DNA from: CAZGOM01 sp964542875
GTDB taxonomy: Bacteria; Planctomycetota; Phycisphaerae; Phycisphaerales; Phycisphaeraceae
Assembly: GCA_964542875.1 (NCBI GenBank)
Contig: CAZIWA010000207.1
Span: forward strand, 1-5,708
DNA length: 5,708 nucleotides
Direction: 5' to 3'
A program made the position numbers and the translations under genes. The first letter of the stretch is position 1. Each line of letters opens with the position of its first letter. The notes below the pieces were generated by a model. It was not told the origin of the DNA, made no database searches, and saw only the letters and a list, made by a program, of their open reading frames with translations. Below, piece by piece: positions 5,481-5,708 of this stretch.

Positions 5481-5528
5481 AGCGAGAGGTCGGGCTTTGC
5501 CCGAAGACCCTCGCTGGCGCGTCGGGCT
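5481..5528. repeat. Dispersed planctomycete-type hairpin repeat
   Basis: AGCGAG (5481-5486) pairs with CTCGCT (5510-5515), GGTC (5488-5491) with GACC (5506-5509), and GGGC (5492-5495) with GCCC (5499-5502) around a TTT loop, leaving a bulged A and a three-base internal bulge. GTCGGGCT at 5489-5496 recurs directly at 5521-5528. The stretch CCCTCGCTGGCGCG followed by TCGGGCT matches a motif I recall as widespread between planctomycete genes; when translated on the opposite strand it yields peptides such as ARRASEG or TRQRGS. The structure is seen; the dispersed status is from memory. Confidence 0.65.
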
Positions 5529-5581
5529 AACGTGTTTTTGGTGTGAGATGGGGGAGGGGTTTGTTGTTGGCGCGTGCAAGA

Positions 5582-5605
5582 CATGCTCATGCGGACGAGA
5601 GCATG
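5582..5605. repeat. 7-bp inverted repeat CATGCTC/GAGCATG
   Basis: CATGCTC (5582-5588) is perfectly complementary to GAGCATG (5599-5605) around a ten-base loop, followed by GCACCCG. No T-run follows. The form resembles another intergenic hairpin I associate with planctomycetes (GAGCATGGCACCC), which is unverified. Confidence 0.5.
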
Positions 5606-5613
5606 GCACCCGA

Positions 5614-5643
5614 CAGATGAAGAAACAGAACACCTTCATTCTG
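5614..5643. other. 9-bp inverted repeat with one bulge
   Basis: CAGATGAAG (5614-5622) pairs with CTTCAT (5634-5639) and CTG (5641-5643), with T5640 bulged and an eleven-base A-rich loop. It lies nine bases after the preceding hairpin. No T-tract is present on either strand. Confidence 0.45.
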
Positions 5644-5676
5644 AGGGCGAGGGGGATCGGAGAGGTGAGTCGTTGC

Positions 5677-5704
5677 GTTGAGGCATCCGCAGGCGGCCCT
5701 CAAC
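5677..5704. repeat. Inverted repeat GTTGAGG/CCTCAAC at the window end
   Basis: GTTGAGG (5677-5683) pairs perfectly with CCTCAAC (5698-5704). An inner CCG/CGG (5687-5689 with 5694-5696) closes a CAGG loop. It has no T-run and may be a further dispersed element. Its right flank is cut off by the window end. Confidence 0.5.
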
Positions 5705-5708
5705 ACAG

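Larger units (their letters stand above)
5424..5708. other. Gene-free tract rich in inverted repeats
   Basis: No supported coding region on either strand. The first 55 bases are G-rich and featureless. From 5481 to the window end there are four separate inverted repeats (5481-5515, 5582-5605, 5614-5643, 5677-5704), each listed or discussed on its own. This density suggests a cluster of dispersed intergenic elements or structured RNA. The right neighbour gene lies outside the window. Confidence 0.6.

Noticed and set aside
5037..5639. Reverse-strand frame of 200 codons across the end of the second paralogue and the terminal repeats
   Set aside because: It contains the TRQRGS-like peptide that comes from translating the hairpin repeat and runs antisense through the terminator and a real gene.
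1..5708. CRISPR array, insertion sequence, tRNA or toxin-antitoxin pair
   Set aside because: No regularly spaced repeats, transposase motifs, terminal inverted repeats with target duplications, cloverleaf, or small paired genes were seen.

Overview
The window most resembles chromosomal DNA of a planctomycete (phylum Planctomycetota). It has moderately high GC and a G-rich coding strand. The weak or absent Shine-Dalgarno sequences before two of the three genes fit. The non-coding right end carries GC-rich palindromes of a style I associate from memory with dispersed intergenic repeats in that phylum. No rRNA, tRNA or taxonomic marker beyond UvrA is present, so the assignment is an inference.

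Layout, all genes on the + strand. Positions 1-195 are a short upstream region with a candidate promoter. Positions 196-3186 encode a complete UvrA, the damage-recognition ATPase of nucleotide excision repair; all catalytic motifs are intact and one zinc-ligand cysteine is replaced by histidine. A 183-base gap follows, with a three-copy heptamer and a candidate promoter. Positions 3370-3987 encode a 205-residue single-span membrane protein of unknown function. A long gap (3988-4740) holds a run of stem-loops, a candidate extended -10 promoter and a long leader. Positions 4741-5364 encode a 207-residue paralogue of the first membrane protein, closed by a strong intrinsic terminator (5389-5423). 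The remaining 285 bases (5424-5708) contain no gene and are packed with inverted repeats.

UvrA works with UvrB, UvrC and UvrD, none of which is encoded here. The two membrane proteins share an N-terminal anchor, a CxxC motif, a Cx8C C-terminal motif and several conserved blocks. They differ in a low-complexity linker at the same position. They are clearly a duplicated pair, each apparently with its own promoter, and nothing ties them functionally to UvrA. I recognise no defence system, mobile element, CRISPR array or biosynthetic cluster. The parts least explained by known biology are the paralogous cysteine-containing pair and the structured non-coding tracts.
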